Assembly: GCF_900091595.1 (NCBI RefSeq)
Contig: NZ_FMCW01000013.1
Coordinates: 62,001 to 126,000 of the forward strand
DNA length: 64,000 nt
Direction of reading: 5' to 3'
DNA from: Micromonospora haikouensis
GTDB taxonomy: Bacteria > Actinomycetota > Actinomycetes > Mycobacteriales > Micromonosporaceae
The notes beneath the pieces were generated by a model. That model was given only the letters and a program-made list of their open reading frames with translations. It was not told the DNA's origin and searched no databases. Both the position numbers and the translations under genes were made by a program. Positions within the stretch are counted from its first letter, which is position 1, and each line of letters begins with the position of its first letter. Of the stretch, positions 1 through 7,626 are shown in pieces.

Positions 1-54
1 CCCCATCAACACCCCGACAGGCTTGTACGCGGCCCTGCCGATGCCCTTGCTCAC
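1..54 (-). CDS. DUF4235 family membrane protein, N-terminal fragment
   Basis: Only the first 18 codons are in the window; the gene runs off the left edge. The GTG start (complement 52-54) overlaps the TGA of the DUF3618 gene upstream in a GTGA arrangement, so the two are probably translationally coupled. The visible residues (MSKGIGRAAYKPVGVLMG) match the usual amino end of actinobacterial DUF4235 proteins, small membrane proteins of unknown function often found beside DUF3618 and holin-X genes. The assignment rests on this short stretch and on gene order. Confidence 0.6.
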   Translation of the reverse strand, partial: MSKGIGRAAYKPVGVLMG

Positions 55-407
55 CTGCGCCTCCCCCGGACGATCAACAGCACGATCATGGTAGCCACCG
101 CGCCGGCGGCGACCGCCGCCCACGGCACCGGGCTGCGGCCCAGCTCCGCACCGGAGGCGGCCCGCTCCCGGGCGGCCTCGGCGCCCTGGGCGGCCTGCCC
201 GCGCACCCGGGCCACGGTCTGCGCGGCCTGCTCCCGCATCCGCTCTCTGGCCTGCTCGGCGGAGGAGCGCAGCCGGGCCTTCACGTCGGCCTTCGCGGCC
301 AGCGCCTCCATCGTCTCGCCGAGCTCCACCCGGGTACGCCGGATCTCCTCGCGCAGCGCCTCGGTGTCTCCCGTGCCGTTGGTGCCGTTGCTCGCGCCGC
401 CCGTCAT
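51..407 (-). CDS. DUF3618 domain protein
   Basis: A 118-residue protein. Residues about 16-45 (REEIRRTRVELGETMEALAA) match the DUF3618 core. A charged, probably helical region rich in Ala, Glu and Arg follows (about 45-85), and then a single membrane segment near the C-terminus (about 90-113) ending in RGRRR. The layout suggests a membrane-anchored coiled coil with its bulk in the cytoplasm. It sits in a run of overlapping envelope genes: its ATG shares ATGA with the stop of the holin-X gene upstream, and its stop overlaps the DUF4235 start. The biochemical function of the family is unknown. Confidence 0.85.
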   Translation of the reverse strand: MTGGASNGTNGTGDTEALREEIRRTRVELGETMEALAAKADVKARLRSSAEQARERMREQAAQTVARVRGQAAQGAEAARERAASGAELGRSPVPWAAVAAGAVATMIVLLIVRGRRR

Positions 408-838
408 GCCCGTGCCCTGTCCTTCACCGCGGCGGTGACGGTGTCCACGTCCGCCCGGACGCTGCGCACCGCCGCCGCCGGAACCGGCGGGACCGCCTGG
501 CCGACCTGCTTCTTGCCGACCAGGGCGAGGATCCCGGCCGCCAGGAAGAGCACCACCGCGACGATCAACGCGGCCGCCCAGGCCGGCACGACCAGCGCCA
601 GCAGCAGGATCGCGGCGGCGATCAGCGCGCCCAGGCCGTAGAGCGCCAGTGCGCCGCCGCCGCCGAAGAGGCCGATCCCGATGCCGGCGTGCTTGCCCTT
701 CTGGGTCAGCTCCGCCCGGGCCAGGGCCAGCTCGTCGCGGACGAGTCGGGAGACCTGCTCCGTGGCCCGCTGCACGAGTTCGGCGGTGGACGGCTCGCTC
801 CCGGTCCGCGACGTGCGGTGATTCGCGACGTCAGCCAT
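404..838 (-). CDS. Phage holin superfamily III (Actinobacterial holin-X, PF07332) protein
   Basis: A 144-residue protein with an amphipathic N-terminal helix (ELVQRATEQVSRLVRDELAL) followed by two hydrophobic segments (about 52-75 and 82-105) and a charged C-terminal tail. This is the pattern of the chromosomal holin-X family, which is not a lysis protein in most actinobacteria and has no settled role. The ATG is preceded by a strong AGGAGG site (about 844-851, complement). It is the first gene of the 838-to-1 overlapping set. A possible but weak SigB-like promoter (GATT, 16 bp, GGGCAT) lies at complement 869-894. Confidence 0.85.
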   Translation of the reverse strand: MADVANHRTSRTGSEPSTAELVQRATEQVSRLVRDELALARAELTQKGKHAGIGIGLFGGGGALALYGLGALIAAAILLLALVVPAWAAALIVAVVLFLAAGILALVGKKQVGQAVPPVPAAAVRSVRADVDTVTAAVKDRARA

Positions 839-1047
839 GCTGTCCTCCTTTCGTCATCACCGCGCTGTATGCCCGGAGTCGCCGCCCGTCAATCCTGCGC
901 GGGGCGGCCAGTCGCACTGACCGCGCCGCGCAGCAGTCCCCGGGAGACGGCCGTTCAAACCCCGCCCGGCCCCGCGACGGGGCGGCCGGCCTCCCGCCGG
1001 TTCAACGCCCCGCCGCCGCGACAGGACACGTCGCGCCGTGCACGCCG

Positions 1048-2331
1048 TCAGCGCGGGGCGGCGGCGTGGTTGTCGGACGGGGCTGCGCCGTGGTTGCCGG
1101 ACGAGGCCGGGGCGTGGTCGTCGGGCGTGGCCGGGGCGTCCGGGCGGGCGGCGGGCTCGTCCGGGCCCACGAACGCCTCGCTGCGGGCCGCGCCGTCGTC
1201 GCTGCCGCCGAAGACCCGGGCGTCGTCGGGCACGTCCGCCTCGGCGCGGCGGCGCGCCGGGCGGCGGGGCTGCACCGCCTGCCAGGGCAGCGCGCCGGAC
1301 GCGTCGCCGACCTCGGCACGCATCCGGGGCAGCGCGGTCGGGCGGTGGTCCCGCACCCAGCCGACCAGGTGCTCCCGCACCAGGCAGCGCAGGTCCCACA
1401 GGCTGCCGGCGTTCGCCGCGCTGACCAGCGCCCGCACCTTGATCAGGCCGCCCGTGGCGTCGGTGACCTGCAGGACGCAGACCCGGCCGTCCCACAGCTC
1501 GCTGCCCTCCACCAGCCGGCGCAGCTCCTCCCGCATCGCCTGCACGTTGATCGACCAGTCGACGTCGAACTCGGCGGTGCCCAGCACCGCCGCCTCCGTA
1601 CGGGTCCAGTTCTGGAAGGGCTTGCTGGTGAAGTACGAGGTGGGCAGGATCAGCCGGCGGTCGTCCCAGATCTGCACGACGACGTAGCTGAGGGTCAGCT
1701 CCTCGATGCGGCCCCACTCCCCCTCGACGACCACCACGTCGTCGAGGCGTACCGCGTCGCTGAAGGCGAGCTGGAGGCCGGCGAAGACGTTGCCGAGCAG
1801 GCTCTGCGCGGCGAGCGCGGCCACCACACCGACCACGCCGGCGGAGGTCAGCACGCCGGCCCCGACGCCCCGGACGCTCGGGAAGGTCATCAGCATCACG
1901 CCGACGGCGAGGATCACGATCACCGCGATGGTCAGCCGGCGCAGCATCACCACCTGGGTACGCACGCGGCGGGCGTGGCGGTTGTCCGGCACGTCGACCC
2001 GGAACCGGGCCAGGGCGACGTCCTCGACCACCACCAGCAGCGAGGCGACCAGCCACGACAGGGTGGCGATGATGCCGAGCACCAGCGCGTGCAGCACCAC
2101 CTGCCGCCACGGTGTGCCGACGGCGTAGCCGGTGGAGAACCGGACGGCGAACTGCACGGCGAGCACGGTCGCGGCAACCTGGAACGGGCGGTGCGCGTGG
2201 TCGGTCAGCTCGGTCATCAGCAACGAACGTCGGCCGAGCCGACGGGTCGTCCGGTGCACCACCTCGGCGAGGAAAAGGGCGATCGCCGCCGCGGCGAGCG
2301 CGGCGACGATCGTCATGAGGTAGCTCTGCAC
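1048..2331 (-). CDS. Mechanosensitive ion channel, MscS family
   Basis: This is a membrane channel expected to open under membrane tension and release solutes during hypo-osmotic shock. I place the start at GTG 2331 because a GGGGGAGAG ribosome site lies just upstream; a longer frame from a TTG at 2409 lacks one. The 427-residue product has about five hydrophobic segments. The last of these leads into the MscS pore and beta-domain region (VAALAAQSLLGNVFAGLQLA, then the RLDDVV and WGRIEE motifs, about residues 185-235). A cytoplasmic domain follows, and then a roughly 80-residue acidic, Pro/Ala-rich tail that is probably disordered. The neighbours are also membrane proteins. Confidence 0.9.
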   Translation of the reverse strand: MQSYLMTIVAALAAAAIALFLAEVVHRTTRRLGRRSLLMTELTDHAHRPFQVAATVLAVQFAVRFSTGYAVGTPWRQVVLHALVLGIIATLSWLVASLLVVVEDVALARFRVDVPDNRHARRVRTQVVMLRRLTIAVIVILAVGVMLMTFPSVRGVGAGVLTSAGVVGVVAALAAQSLLGNVFAGLQLAFSDAVRLDDVVVVEGEWGRIEELTLSYVVVQIWDDRRLILPTSYFTSKPFQNWTRTEAAVLGTAEFDVDWSINVQAMREELRRLVEGSELWDGRVCVLQVTDATGGLIKVRALVSAANAGSLWDLRCLVREHLVGWVRDHRPTALPRMRAEVGDASGALPWQAVQPRRPARRRAEADVPDDARVFGGSDDGAARSEAFVGPDEPAARPDAPATPDDHAPASSGNHGAAPSDNHAAAPR

Positions 2332-2439
2332 GGGTGTCTCTCCCCCTTCAGCGGGCCCCTTGATCCGGGCAAAGGCCCAATGGTGCCCGCTGTCCGCCGT
2401 GTCGGCCAAGCCGGGCCGAGACCGGCCGGGCCAGGACGA

Positions 2440-3264
2440 TCACACCTTGCGGTACCGGGACTGGAGGAAGCAGTACACGCCGAAGCAGGCGATGCCGAGG
2501 GCGACCAGGGCGAGCAGGAACGGGCCGTACGACTGGTCGCGCAGGGTGCGCAGCGCGGCGTCGAGGCCGCGGGCCTTCTCCGGGTCGTAGTTGACCGCGG
2601 CGACGACCACCAGCAGGCCGGCGATGCCGTACGCGACGCCCTTGGCGATGTAGCCGGCCGTGCCGAGGCGCAGGGCCAGGGTCCGGGTGTGCGCGTTCAT
2701 CTCGCCGGTCTTGAGGTGCTTGCGGAACTTCTTCTTCCAGCCGTAGATCACCAGGCCGACGCCGATCGCGGCGAGCACCAGCCCGGCCAGGCCGACCAGC
2801 AGGCGACCGCCGCCGGACTCCATCAGCTTGCCGGTGAGGGCCTCCTGCTGGTCGGCACCGCTCGACCCGGCGTTGGAGAAGACCTTCCAGGCGGTCCAGG
2901 CGAAGTAGAGGTAGACGAGGGTACGGGCGGCGGAGGCGATCCGCTCGAAGAGCCGCTCCCGGCCGCGCTCGGCGCGGTGCCCGACGGCGGCCTCCAGCGC
3001 CTGCCAGATCGCCATGGCGAGCATGCCGACGGCGATCGCGACACAGAGGAACTTGCCCATCGGCTGCTCGGCCAGGGTGCTCAGCGCACCGGTCTGGTCG
3101 CCGTCCTTGCCGCCCGAGTCGCCGAAGGCGATCTGCAGGGCGAGCCAGGCGAACAGCAGGTGCACGACGCCGTAGCCGATGAAACCGGCCCGGGCGAGTA
3201 GTTCGAGCCACCGGCTGTTCGCGGCCTGCGAGGCGGTGGCTTCGGCGTTTCGGGTGAGTGACAT
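2440..3264 (-). CDS. DUF1206 integral membrane protein
   Basis: A 274-residue protein with six predicted membrane segments arranged as three repeats of a two-helix unit, each with a GxxGxGVxH or GYIAKGVAYG-like signature (starting near residues 25, 110 and 200). This is the DUF1206 pattern, widespread in actinobacteria and of unknown function. It is a single gene between the MscS channel and a lipoprotein gene. The leader carries a perfect inverted repeat and a possible stress-type promoter (separate entry), so it may belong to the general stress set. Confidence 0.85.
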   Translation of the reverse strand: MSLTRNAEATASQAANSRWLELLARAGFIGYGVVHLLFAWLALQIAFGDSGGKDGDQTGALSTLAEQPMGKFLCVAIAVGMLAMAIWQALEAAVGHRAERGRERLFERIASAARTLVYLYFAWTAWKVFSNAGSSGADQQEALTGKLMESGGGRLLVGLAGLVLAAIGVGLVIYGWKKKFRKHLKTGEMNAHTRTLALRLGTAGYIAKGVAYGIAGLLVVVAAVNYDPEKARGLDAALRTLRDQSYGPFLLALVALGIACFGVYCFLQSRYRKV

Positions 3265-3273
3265 GGCGCCTCA

Positions 3274-3299
3274 ATCTCCGATTGCGGAGATCCCCAAAC
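3274..3299 (-). promoter_or_regulatory. Inverted repeat and possible SigB-like promoter before the DUF1206 gene
   Basis: ATCTCCG and CGGAGAT form a perfect 7-bp inverted repeat around ATTG (3274-3291), 10 bp before the ATG. On the minus strand GTTT (3296-3299) and GGAGAT (3274-3279) are 16 bp apart, which resembles GTTT-N16-GGGTAT with a weaker -10. The element could be a promoter, an operator or a leader hairpin. Confidence 0.45.
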
Positions 3300-3327
3300 G
3301 TCGGCCACCGCCCGCGCGGCGCCCTGG

Positions 3328-3693
3328 CTAGCCGTTGGGATTGCGCGAGACGCGGATCACGACCTGCTCGTTGGTGACGCTGTCCAGGGTGACGGCGAAG
3401 CCGCCGACCTCGGTGGCCTGCTGGCCCACGGTCAGCGACAACTGCTCGCCGGCGACCTCGACGGTCACCTGGTCGCCCTGGGCGCCGACCAGCTTGGCCT
3501 CGACGCCGAGGATGGTGGCCCTGGCCTCGACGCCCCGGTCGAAGGTCACCGCGCAGGAGTCCAGGGCGCAGTCGGTGGAGGCGCCCTCGGAGCTGCACCC
3601 GGCGAGCAGGGCGACGCCGAGTGCCAGGCCGGCCAGCAGGCCGGCGGCGCGGCGGGTGGGGGTGGACGGGGAGGTACCGCGTCGGTTCGTCAC
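3328..3693 (-). CDS. Secreted lipoprotein of unknown function
   Basis: A 121-residue protein with a type II signal peptide: Arg residues, a hydrophobic stretch and the lipobox LLAGC with the lipidated Cys at residue 33. Two further cysteines (in STDCALDSC) could form a disulphide. The rest reads as a small beta-rich domain of about 75 residues with no family I recognise. It is expected to be anchored on the outer face of the membrane. It is transcribed away from the GNAT gene, and the intervening region holds a copy of dispersed repeat A. The short overlap-free spacing to DUF1206 leaves open whether they are co-transcribed. Confidence 0.75.
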   Translation of the reverse strand: MTNRRGTSPSTPTRRAAGLLAGLALGVALLAGCSSEGASTDCALDSCAVTFDRGVEARATILGVEAKLVGAQGDQVTVEVAGEQLSLTVGQQATEVGGFAVTLDSVTNEQVVIRVSRNPNG

Positions 3694-3734
3694 GCGATCA
3701 AGGGTACGAGACCCCCGCGACCCGCCCGACGTGC

Positions 3735-3785
3735 AAGGAAGGGCCCCTTGTTAACGCCTCCGGTAGAGAAGGGCACCCTTCTCAC
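3735..3785 (+). repeat. Dispersed repeat A, copy 1
   Basis: A 51-bp intergenic element starting AAGGAAGGGCCCC, with TTGTTAACGCCTCCGGTA in the middle and the palindrome GAGAAGGG-CA-CCCTTCTC at the end. Related copies lie at 39727-39777 (same orientation) and 7525-7577 (opposite strand). This copy lies in the divergent gap between the lipoprotein and GNAT genes. Confidence 0.85.
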
Positions 3786-3945
3786 ACCCCGCACCGGCGG
3801 CAGGCCGCCCGCCGCCGGGAGCGGGCCGGCGGCGGGCGGGGCAGCCAGCAGCGGGCAGGGCTGACGACGCAGCAGTTGGCCGCCGCCAGGCGCGGAGTGG
3901 GGGTGAATTGGACCGGGCGGCGGGTGGCGGGGGCAGAATGGCCGG

Positions 3946-4233
3946 GTGAGCTTCCTGGTCGAGGACAATCCCGCCCGCCACCGCTTCGAGATCCTGGTCG
4001 ACGACGCGCTGGCAGGGTTCACCGCGTACCTGCCCCGGGGCGAGGTGCTGATCTTCACCCACACCGAGGTCGACGCGAAGTTCCAGAACATGGGTGTCGG
4101 GGCGGCGCTGATGCGGGCCACCCTGGACCAGGTCCGCGAGCGCGGCGGCCGGGTGGTGCCGAGGTGCCCGTTCATGGCGGCCTTCATCGAGCGCCACCCC
4201 GAGTACGCGGACCTGGTCACCCCCGCCCCCTGA
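3946..4233 (+). CDS. Small GNAT-type N-acetyltransferase (PF14542 type)
   Basis: A 95-residue protein with a GTG start. It has the compact acetyl-CoA binding loop NMGVGAALM (about residues 49-57) and the C-terminal RCPFMAAFIERHPEY motif typical of the stand-alone minimal GNAT proteins (YjdJ-like). The substrate is unknown. It is a single-gene unit between repeat A copy 1 and a GC-rich tandem repeat. No clear Shine-Dalgarno site is visible beyond a GGGGG run upstream. Confidence 0.85.
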   Translation: MSFLVEDNPARHRFEILVDDALAGFTAYLPRGEVLIFTHTEVDAKFQNMGVGAALMRATLDQVRERGGRVVPRCPFMAAFIERHPEYADLVTPAP

Positions 4234-4261
4234 CGGCCGCAACGGCACCTGATCCCGCCGC

Positions 4262-4325
4262 GCCCAGCCGAAGCCGGGCCCAGCCGAAGCCGGGCCCAGC
4301 CGAGGCCGCGCCCAGCCGAAGCAGA
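4262..4325. repeat. Tandem repeat, four 16-bp units
   Basis: GCCCAGCCGAAGCCGG is repeated twice exactly (4262-4277, 4278-4293) and twice with small changes (4294-4309, 4310-4325). It fills part of the gap between the convergent GNAT and NagZ-like genes. Reading it as protein gives only low-complexity sequence, so it is probably a slippage repeat. Confidence 0.8.
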
Positions 4326-4446
4326 GCAGCAGGCACCGTCGAGCAGCAGCCGCACCCGAGCCGCAGACGCCGCCGGGCAACAGGCACCGCCGGACAGCAG
4401 ACCCCGCCGGCAAGCAGGCACCACCGAAGCCCCTCCGGCAGAGGGT

Positions 4447-6138
4447 TCAGCCGACCACGGGCTCGGCCACGCCGGTCAGCGGCATCGCGGCGGCGAGTCC
4501 CGTGCCGGCCAGCAGTTCGGCGGCGGCCAGGGCACCGGCCCGGGTCGCGCCGTGGGTGGCTACGTGCACGGCGCCTGTGACGAGGGCCGGCACGCCCAGC
4601 TCGACCACCACCGCGTCCGGGCGGGCGACGAGGGCCCGGGCCACGGCGGCGCGCATCCAGTCGTGCCGGTGCAGGTCGCGGACGACCAGCACCAGCGGCC
4701 GGCCGGCGGCCCCGGCGACAGCACCGGCAAGAACTCCGCCGGCAGGACCGGCAAGAGGTCCGCCGGCAGCGCCGGCAAGAACTCCGGCGGCACCGGTAGC
4801 AGCACCGGAAAGAGCACCAGCAGCACCGGCGGCAGCACCAGCAGGAGCAGCGCCGACCGCCCCCACGGGGACGTCACCGAGATCGTCCGCGCCGAGGCGG
4901 ACCGCGGTGGTGCCCGGGAGCAGGGCGGCCAGCGGGGCGGCGATCCCCCACGGGGTCTCCGCGCCGATGGCGATGTTGCGGGGCGGCTCGAACTCGACCA
5001 CGTGCGGGGCCCCGGCCAGCGGCAGGGCCCCGGCGGCGCTCGCCGTGACCCGTACGGCGCGGCGGGCGGCGGCCAGCCCGATCGGGGAGCCGCCGGGCGT
5101 GACGGTGGGGCGGGACGGGGCGTCGGCCCGGGCGGCCACCGTCCAGGCGGCGAGCTGGCCGACCCGCTTGGCCGCCTCGGCCAGCCGTTGTTCGGGCAGC
5201 TCGCCGGAGACGACGGCGGCGACGATCGCGTCGCGCAGCTCGCGGGCGGCGTCCTCGTCGGCGCGTTCACCGCCGACGCAGATCGCGTCCGCTCCGGCGG
5301 CGAGGGCGCGGACCGCCGCGCCGGCGAAGCCGTACCGGTCGGCGACCGCCCGCATCTCCACCGCGTCGGTGACGATCACGCCCGAGAAGCCCAGTTCCTC
5401 GCGGAGCAGGCCGCCGAGGATGCGGGGGCTGAGGGTGGCCGGCAGCCGCGGGTCGAGGGCCGGCACGAGGAGGTGGCCGGTCATCACCGCCTGCACCCCG
5501 GCCGCCACGGCGGCCCGGAACGGCACCAGTTCGGCGGCGTCGAGCTGTGCGCGGCTGCCGCCGATGCGGGGCAGGTCGTGGTGGGAGTCGACGCGGGTGT
5601 CGCCGTGGCCGGGGAAGTGCTTGGCGCAGGCGGCGACGCCGCCGGACTGGAGGCCGCGTACCCAGGCGGCGGTGTGCCGGGCGACGAGGTCCGGGTCGGC
5701 GCCGAAGGCGCGTACCCCGATCACGGGGTTGGCGGGGTTGGAGTTGACGTCGGCGTCCGGGGCGTAGTCGAGGGTGACCCCGACGGATGCCAGCTCGCGG
5801 CCCAGGTCGCGGGCGACCTCGGCGGTCAGCTGCGGGTCGTCGACGGCGCCGAGGGCGAAGTTGCCGGGCCGGGAGCTGCCCCGGCCGGACTCGATGCGGG
5901 TGACGTCGCCGGCCTCCTCGTCGATGGCGACGATCACGTCGGGGCGCTCGGCGCGCAGCGCGGCGGTGAGCGCGGCGACCTGGTCGAGGTCGACGATGTT
6001 GCGGGCGAAGAGCACCACCGAGCCGAGCCCGTCGCCGAGCCACCGCAGGACCCACGGCGGCGGGGTGGTGCCGACGAATCCGGGTTGCAGGACGGCGGCC
6101 GCCAGGCTCGCCAGGTTCCCCGTCGGTGCGCTGCTCAT
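4447..6138 (-). CDS. Beta-N-acetylhexosaminidase-like glycoside hydrolase family 3 protein
   Basis: A 563-residue GH3 enzyme related to NagZ, which removes N-acetylglucosamine from muropeptides or chitin fragments. The diagnostic NagZ motif KHFPGHGDTRVDSHHDLP is present near residue 170; it contains the substrate-binding KH and the His/Asp pair of the general acid loop. The nucleophile-containing segment (GVIVTDAVEMRA) follows near 255. A second domain of about 200 residues extends beyond the usual 340-residue NagZ core. It contains an Ala/Gly-rich insertion (about residues 425-480) encoded by slipped repeats. No signal peptide is seen, so it is probably cytoplasmic. It is divergent from a small membrane protein gene across an AT-richer gap (6139-6285). 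Confidence 0.88.
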   Translation of the reverse strand: MSSAPTGNLASLAAAVLQPGFVGTTPPPWVLRWLGDGLGSVVLFARNIVDLDQVAALTAALRAERPDVIVAIDEEAGDVTRIESGRGSSRPGNFALGAVDDPQLTAEVARDLGRELASVGVTLDYAPDADVNSNPANPVIGVRAFGADPDLVARHTAAWVRGLQSGGVAACAKHFPGHGDTRVDSHHDLPRIGGSRAQLDAAELVPFRAAVAAGVQAVMTGHLLVPALDPRLPATLSPRILGGLLREELGFSGVIVTDAVEMRAVADRYGFAGAAVRALAAGADAICVGGERADEDAARELRDAIVAAVVSGELPEQRLAEAAKRVGQLAAWTVAARADAPSRPTVTPGGSPIGLAAARRAVRVTASAAGALPLAGAPHVVEFEPPRNIAIGAETPWGIAAPLAALLPGTTAVRLGADDLGDVPVGAVGAAPAGAAAGAAGALSGAATGAAGVLAGAAGGPLAGPAGGVLAGAVAGAAGRPLVLVVRDLHRHDWMRAAVARALVARPDAVVVELGVPALVTGAVHVATHGATRAGALAAAELLAGTGLAAAMPLTGVAEPVVG

Positions 6139-6285
6139 GCGGCTGCCGTACCCCCGTCTTGTGCCGTGTCGGACCGGCCGCGGGCCGCGGCGGTGCTGCC
6201 ATGGTCACATCACCGCCGGCAAATAGTCAATAAACCTTACTGTTACTGTCTGGCGCGGTCCGGCCCTTCGTGGGAGAGTTCCCAC

Positions 6286-6411
6286 ATGCCTGTCCCGCCG
6301 CTCGCCGACGCCACCAGCGCGGCCGACGTGCCCGGCGTCCGCCTGCTCGGCCTGATCGTCGGCGGCCTCCTGCTGCTCGCCGCGATCCGGGCCATGTTCG
6401 GCCGGCGCTGA
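6286..6411 (+). CDS. Small membrane protein, 41 residues
   Basis: A 41-codon frame starting at ATG 6286 with GGGAGAG 7 bp upstream. The product begins MPVPPLADAT, has one hydrophobic segment (LLGLIVGGLLLLAAI, about residues 20-35) and ends in FGRR, a positive-inside tail. The upstream region (6215-6250) is AT-rich for this genome and contains repeated TTACTG/ACAGTA sequence that could serve the divergent NagZ-like gene or this one. I know no function. Support comes from the ribosome site and a plausible membrane topology. Confidence 0.55.
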   Translation: MPVPPLADATSAADVPGVRLLGLIVGGLLLLAAIRAMFGRR

Positions 6412-6476
6412 CCCCACGGCCGCCGCCCGGCGGGCGGCACCGGCCCGCCACCACGGCCGCCGCCCCGCCGCGCCGG

Positions 6477-6501
6477 GTTCACCCCTTGGCCCATGGGGTA
6501 C
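6477..6501 (+). promoter_or_regulatory. Possible SigB-like promoter for the F420 oxidoreductase gene
   Basis: GTTC (6477-6480), a 15-bp spacer and GGGTAC (6496-6501) resemble the GTTT-N15/16-GGGTAC pattern seen elsewhere in the window. The ATG of the oxidoreductase lies 53 bp downstream. Confidence 0.4.
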
Positions 6502-6554
6502 GGCTGTCGTCGTGCCGCCGGTGCGCCGCGCGCCGGGCACGGCGAGGGGGAGCG

Positions 6555-7505
6555 ATGAGGATCGGCTACTTCCTGTCCAGCGAGGAGCTGACCCCGGCGC
6601 AACTGCTGGAGCAGGCCCGGGGTGCCGAGCGGGCCGGCTTCGAGGCGCTGTGGATTTCCGACCACTACCATCCGTGGACGGACGCCCAGGGCCAGAGCCC
6701 GTTCGTCTGGTCGATGATCGGGGCGCTCAGCCAGGTCTGCTCGCTGCCGGTCACCACGGCCGTGACCTGCCCGACGGTGCGTATCCACCCGGCGGTGCTC
6801 GCCCAGGCGGCGGCGACCAGCGCCGTGCTGCACCAGGGGCGGTTCGTCCTCGGGGTGGGCTCCGGCGAGGCCCTCAACGAGCACATCTTCGGCGACGCCT
6901 GGCCGCAGGCCGACGTGCGGTTGGAGATGCTGGAGGAGGCCGTCGAGGTGATGCGCGAGCTGTGGCGGGGCGGGTTCGTCAACCACCACGGCCGGCACTA
7001 CACCGTCGAGCACGCCCGCCTCTACACCCTGCCCGACGGTCCCCCTCCGGTCTATGTCTCCGGTTTCGGCCCGAAGGCCGTCGACCTGGCCGCCCGCATC
7101 GGCGACGGGTACGTCAGCACGTCGCCCGACGCCGACCTGGTCCGCCGGTTCCGCTCCGGCGGGGGCGGCGACAAGCCGTGCCAGGCCGGCTTCAAGGCGG
7201 CGTACGCCGACAGCGAGGACGCCGGCGCGGCGATCGCGTACGAGCGGTGGCCCAACGCCGGCGTGCCGGGCGAGCTGTCCCAGGTGCTGCCCTCGCCCCG
7301 GCACTTCGAGCAGGCCGGGCAGCTCGTGCGGCCGGAGATGATGAAGGAGTCGTTCGTGTGCGGCGACAGCGCCGACGCGCACCTGGAGATGATCGACCGG
7401 TACGCGCAGGCCGGCTTCGACGAGGTCTACGTGGCCAACACCGGCCCGCACCACGAGGGGCTGTTCGAGCTCTACCGCACCTCCGTGCTCCCCCGGCTGC
7501 GCTGA
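6555..7505 (+). CDS. F420-dependent LLM-class oxidoreductase, TIGR03557 (G6PDH-like) family
   Basis: A 316-residue luciferase-like TIM-barrel enzyme expected to use the deazaflavin F420. The N-terminal MRIGYFLSSEEL and ISDHYHPWTDAQGQSPFVW are characteristic of TIGR03557, a family close to F420-dependent glucose-6-phosphate dehydrogenase, although the substrate of these proteins is not settled. The VGSGEALNEHI segment (about residue 105) is the phosphate or cofactor loop. The start at ATG 6555 is supported by GAGGGGGA a few bases upstream. It is a single gene followed by repeat A copy 2. Confidence 0.88.
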   Translation: MRIGYFLSSEELTPAQLLEQARGAERAGFEALWISDHYHPWTDAQGQSPFVWSMIGALSQVCSLPVTTAVTCPTVRIHPAVLAQAAATSAVLHQGRFVLGVGSGEALNEHIFGDAWPQADVRLEMLEEAVEVMRELWRGGFVNHHGRHYTVEHARLYTLPDGPPPVYVSGFGPKAVDLAARIGDGYVSTSPDADLVRRFRSGGGGDKPCQAGFKAAYADSEDAGAAIAYERWPNAGVPGELSQVLPSPRHFEQAGQLVRPEMMKESFVCGDSADAHLEMIDRYAQAGFDEVYVANTGPHHEGLFELYRTSVLPRLR

Positions 7506-7524
7506 ACCGCCGCGGTCCGTGCGG

Positions 7525-7577
7525 TGTTAGGAAGGGTCCCCTGTGCAACAGAAAGCGTTAACAGGGGGCCCTTCCTT
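7525..7577 (-). repeat. Dispersed repeat A, copy 2 (inverted)
   Basis: Read on the minus strand it starts AAGGAAGGGCCCCCTGTTAACGC like the other copies, but its second half differs. It can fold into a stem of about 14 bp (AAGGGTCCCCTGT with ACAGGGGGCCCTT, one mismatch). It lies between the oxidoreductase stop and the RecQ promoter, where it could act as a terminator. Confidence 0.75.
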
Positions 7578-7588
7578 CCTCCCGCCGG

Positions 7589-7614
7589 GTTTCGGGGGTG
7601 ATCGCTTCGGGTAC
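7589..7614 (+). promoter_or_regulatory. SigB-like promoter for the RecQ-type helicase gene
   Basis: GTTT (7589-7592), a 16-bp spacer and GGGTAC (7609-7614) match the SigB/SigF consensus. The likely transcription start is about 7621, only a few bases from ATG 7627, so the message would be nearly leaderless; no Shine-Dalgarno site is visible. Confidence 0.6.
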
Positions 7615-7626
7615 CTCCGGCCCTCG

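Noticed and set aside
2332..2409. Upstream TTG start for the MscS gene
   Set aside because: It has no ribosome site, while GTG 2331 has a strong GGGGGAGAG just before it and begins directly at the first membrane helix.
649..3201. A long plus-strand open frame opposite the holin-X, MscS and DUF1206 genes
   Set aside because: It is a shadow caused by high GC in third codon positions. The minus-strand frames have ribosome sites, domains and start-stop overlaps, while this frame has Arg/Ala-rich sequence with no domain.
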